64,000 nt of DNA from Wohlfahrtiimonas larvae_A (GTDB taxonomy: Bacteria > Pseudomonadota > Gammaproteobacteria > Cardiobacteriales > Wohlfahrtiimonadaceae). Below, piece by piece: positions 63,124 through 64,000 of this stretch (the stretch's first letter is position 1; the number at the start of each line of letters is the position of its first letter). The position numbers were made by a program, and so were the translations under genes. Under the pieces are notes generated by a model that saw nothing but the letters and a program-made list of their open reading frames with translations, was not told the origin of the DNA and did not search any database. Location of the stretch: the NCBI GenBank assembly GCA_040394195.1, contig JBEBSR010000003.1:1-64000 (forward strand), given 5' to 3'.

Positions 63124-63619
63124 ATTCATCACAGTGAATGCAGAGCGTTGCATTGGTTGCAGAACGTGTGAGATTGCCTGCGCTGTTGCTCATTCTGAAA
63201 TCAAATTGCAAACTTTATTACCCAAAGAAACATTTTCACCACGTTTAAAAGTAGTTCGCGGTGCAAAAATCACCCTGCCAGTGTTATGTCGCCAATGTGA
63301 AAATGCGCCATGCGCTGAGGTGTGCCCAACGTTAGCAATCTCAAGGCAAGATGATGCTGTGATTGTGGATCAATCATTGTGTATTGGCTGTAAAAACTGT
63401 GCCATTGCTTGCCCATTTGGTGCAATGACGGTGATCACGCAAGAAGAAAGCCAAGCATTGAAATGTGATTTATGCCATGAAGTTGCAACAGGCCCAGCTT
63501 GCGTAAGAGTTTGCCCAACGCATGCATTGAGCATCATGGATGCTAAATCAATGGATGAAATCATTAAAGAAAAACGAGAAGCAACGGCTGCTAAAAGCTT
63601 GGTGAGCTTAACGCAATAA
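63116..63619 (+). CDS. hydN: HydN-like 4Fe-4S ferredoxin
   Basis: 167-residue polyferredoxin with four CxxCxxCxxxC-type clusters (CIGCRTCEIAC, CRQCENAPCAEVC, CIGCKNCAIAC, CDLC ... CVRVC). It closely resembles HydN/HycB-type electron carriers and also the N-terminal half of the upstream AegA. In E. coli HydN is linked to formate dehydrogenase H. The ATG at 63116 overlaps the aegA stop. It should pass electrons between FdhF and AegA, an inference from order. Confidence 0.9.
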   Translation: MNKFITVNAERCIGCRTCEIACAVAHSEIKLQTLLPKETFSPRLKVVRGAKITLPVLCRQCENAPCAEVCPTLAISRQDDAVIVDQSLCIGCKNCAIACPFGAMTVITQEESQALKCDLCHEVATGPACVRVCPTHALSIMDAKSMDEIIKEKREATAAKSLVSLTQ

Positions 63620-63636
63620 AATTGAGGGAAAATATT

Positions 63637-64000
63637 ATGGAAAAGGTTTTAACGGTATGTCCTTATTGCGCATCAGGTTGTAAGCTCTACTTGATGGTGG
63701 AAGATGGCAAGGTTGTAGGCGCAGAAGGTGCGGATGGCTATACAAACCAAGGCGAATTATGCCTCAAAGGCTATTATGGTTGGGATTTCATTAATGATAC
63801 TAAAATCCTAACGCCACGCTTAACAACGCCCATGATGCGTAAAAATCGCAATGAGCCATTACAGCCTGCTTCTTGGGAAGAAGCCATTACGTTTGCTTCT
63901 GATAATTTAAAAAGCATTAAAGAAAAACATGGCTCGGATAGTATTTATTTGACAGGTTCATCTCGTGGGCCTGGTAATGAAGTGAATTACTTAATGCAGA
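63637..64000 (+). CDS. fdhF: formate dehydrogenase H, molybdopterin subunit (5' part only)
   Basis: The first 121 codons of an FdhF-type molybdoenzyme, running off the window. MEKVLTVCPYCASGC places the 4Fe-4S ligands at Cys8, Cys11, Cys15 and Cys42, identical numbering to E. coli FdhF; CLKGYYGWDFINDT is diagnostic. GAGGGAA precedes the ATG, 17 bases after hydN. In E. coli residue 140 is selenocysteine; the equivalent codon would be near 64054, just outside. A Sec form is likely because selD is present here. Confidence 0.92.
   Translation, partial: MEKVLTVCPYCASGCKLYLMVEDGKVVGAEGADGYTNQGELCLKGYYGWDFINDTKILTPRLTTPMMRKNRNEPLQPASWEEAITFASDNLKSIKEKHGSDSIYLTGSSRGPGNEVNYLMQ

Noticed and set aside
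1..64000. CRISPR arrays, insertion sequences, prophage or integrase genes
   Set aside because: No regularly spaced repeats, transposase or integrase motifs, or tRNA-associated direct repeats were seen.

Overview
The window is one contiguous, AT-rich (roughly 37% GC by eye) chromosomal segment of a Gram-negative bacterium, densely packed with core genes and without phage, transposon, rRNA, tRNA or CRISPR signatures. The gene set points to Gammaproteobacteria: trifunctional NadR, NsrR, YgiQ, AegA/HydN/FdhF, RatA/RnfH, PepD, TonB-ExbBD, homodimeric-type AceE and type-A RNase P RNA. Low GC, a fused SecDF, and a pyruvate dehydrogenase whose lipoyl domains sit partly on E3 are unlike E. coli. A lineage such as Cardiobacteriales (Ignatzschineria/Wohlfahrtiimonas-like) is a guess only.

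Layout. 1-9.4 kb: truncated LysE-family exporter, Asn/His-rich exported protein, nadR, nsrR, an MscS-like membrane protein, pepD, a selenoprotein selD, nadK with a small partner, and an NlpC/P60 lipoprotein. 9.5-16.3 kb: metA behind a structured leader with its own terminator, a YjiH-family membrane protein, a SlyB-like lipoprotein, ygiQ and a methyltransferase. 16.5-25.9 kb (minus strand): aceE-aceF-lpdA, then the overlapping genes for an M17 aminopeptidase, a D,D-carboxypeptidase with SPOR domain, and RluE. 26-35 kb (minus): ftsK, yajC-secDF, tkt. 35-42 kb: nitroreductase, nhaD, rnpB, an EEP-family protein, and an allantoinase operon (69-codon ORF, allB, NCS1 permease). 42-47 kb: dps and a TonB-dependent receptor-tonB-exbB-exbD operon with a Fur-like promoter. 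47-53.5 kb: a repeat-containing exported protein, mgtE with a long structured leader, and a convergent SitABCD-type Mn/Fe ABC transporter. 54-61 kb: ackA-pta, ratA-rnfH, trmL with a lipoprotein, and pyrG. 61 kb to the end: aegA-hydN-fdhF, with fdhF cut by the window edge.

Themes. Selenium and formate: SelD is itself read through an in-frame UGA with a plausible bacterial SECIS hairpin, and fdhF (normally a Sec enzyme) lies at the other end. Purine breakdown: AegA and FdhF belong to the formate-dependent urate pathway described in E. coli, and allB with an NCS1 permease is in the same window. Metals: TonB system, SitABCD, MgtE and Dps are clustered within 12 kb. The least explained items are the mgtE leader, which contains a short ORF starting M-D-E-D-P behind an SD and an anti-SD pairing at mgtE itself, and the metA leader, a 9-bp closed structure followed by an intrinsic terminator 27 nt before the start codon.
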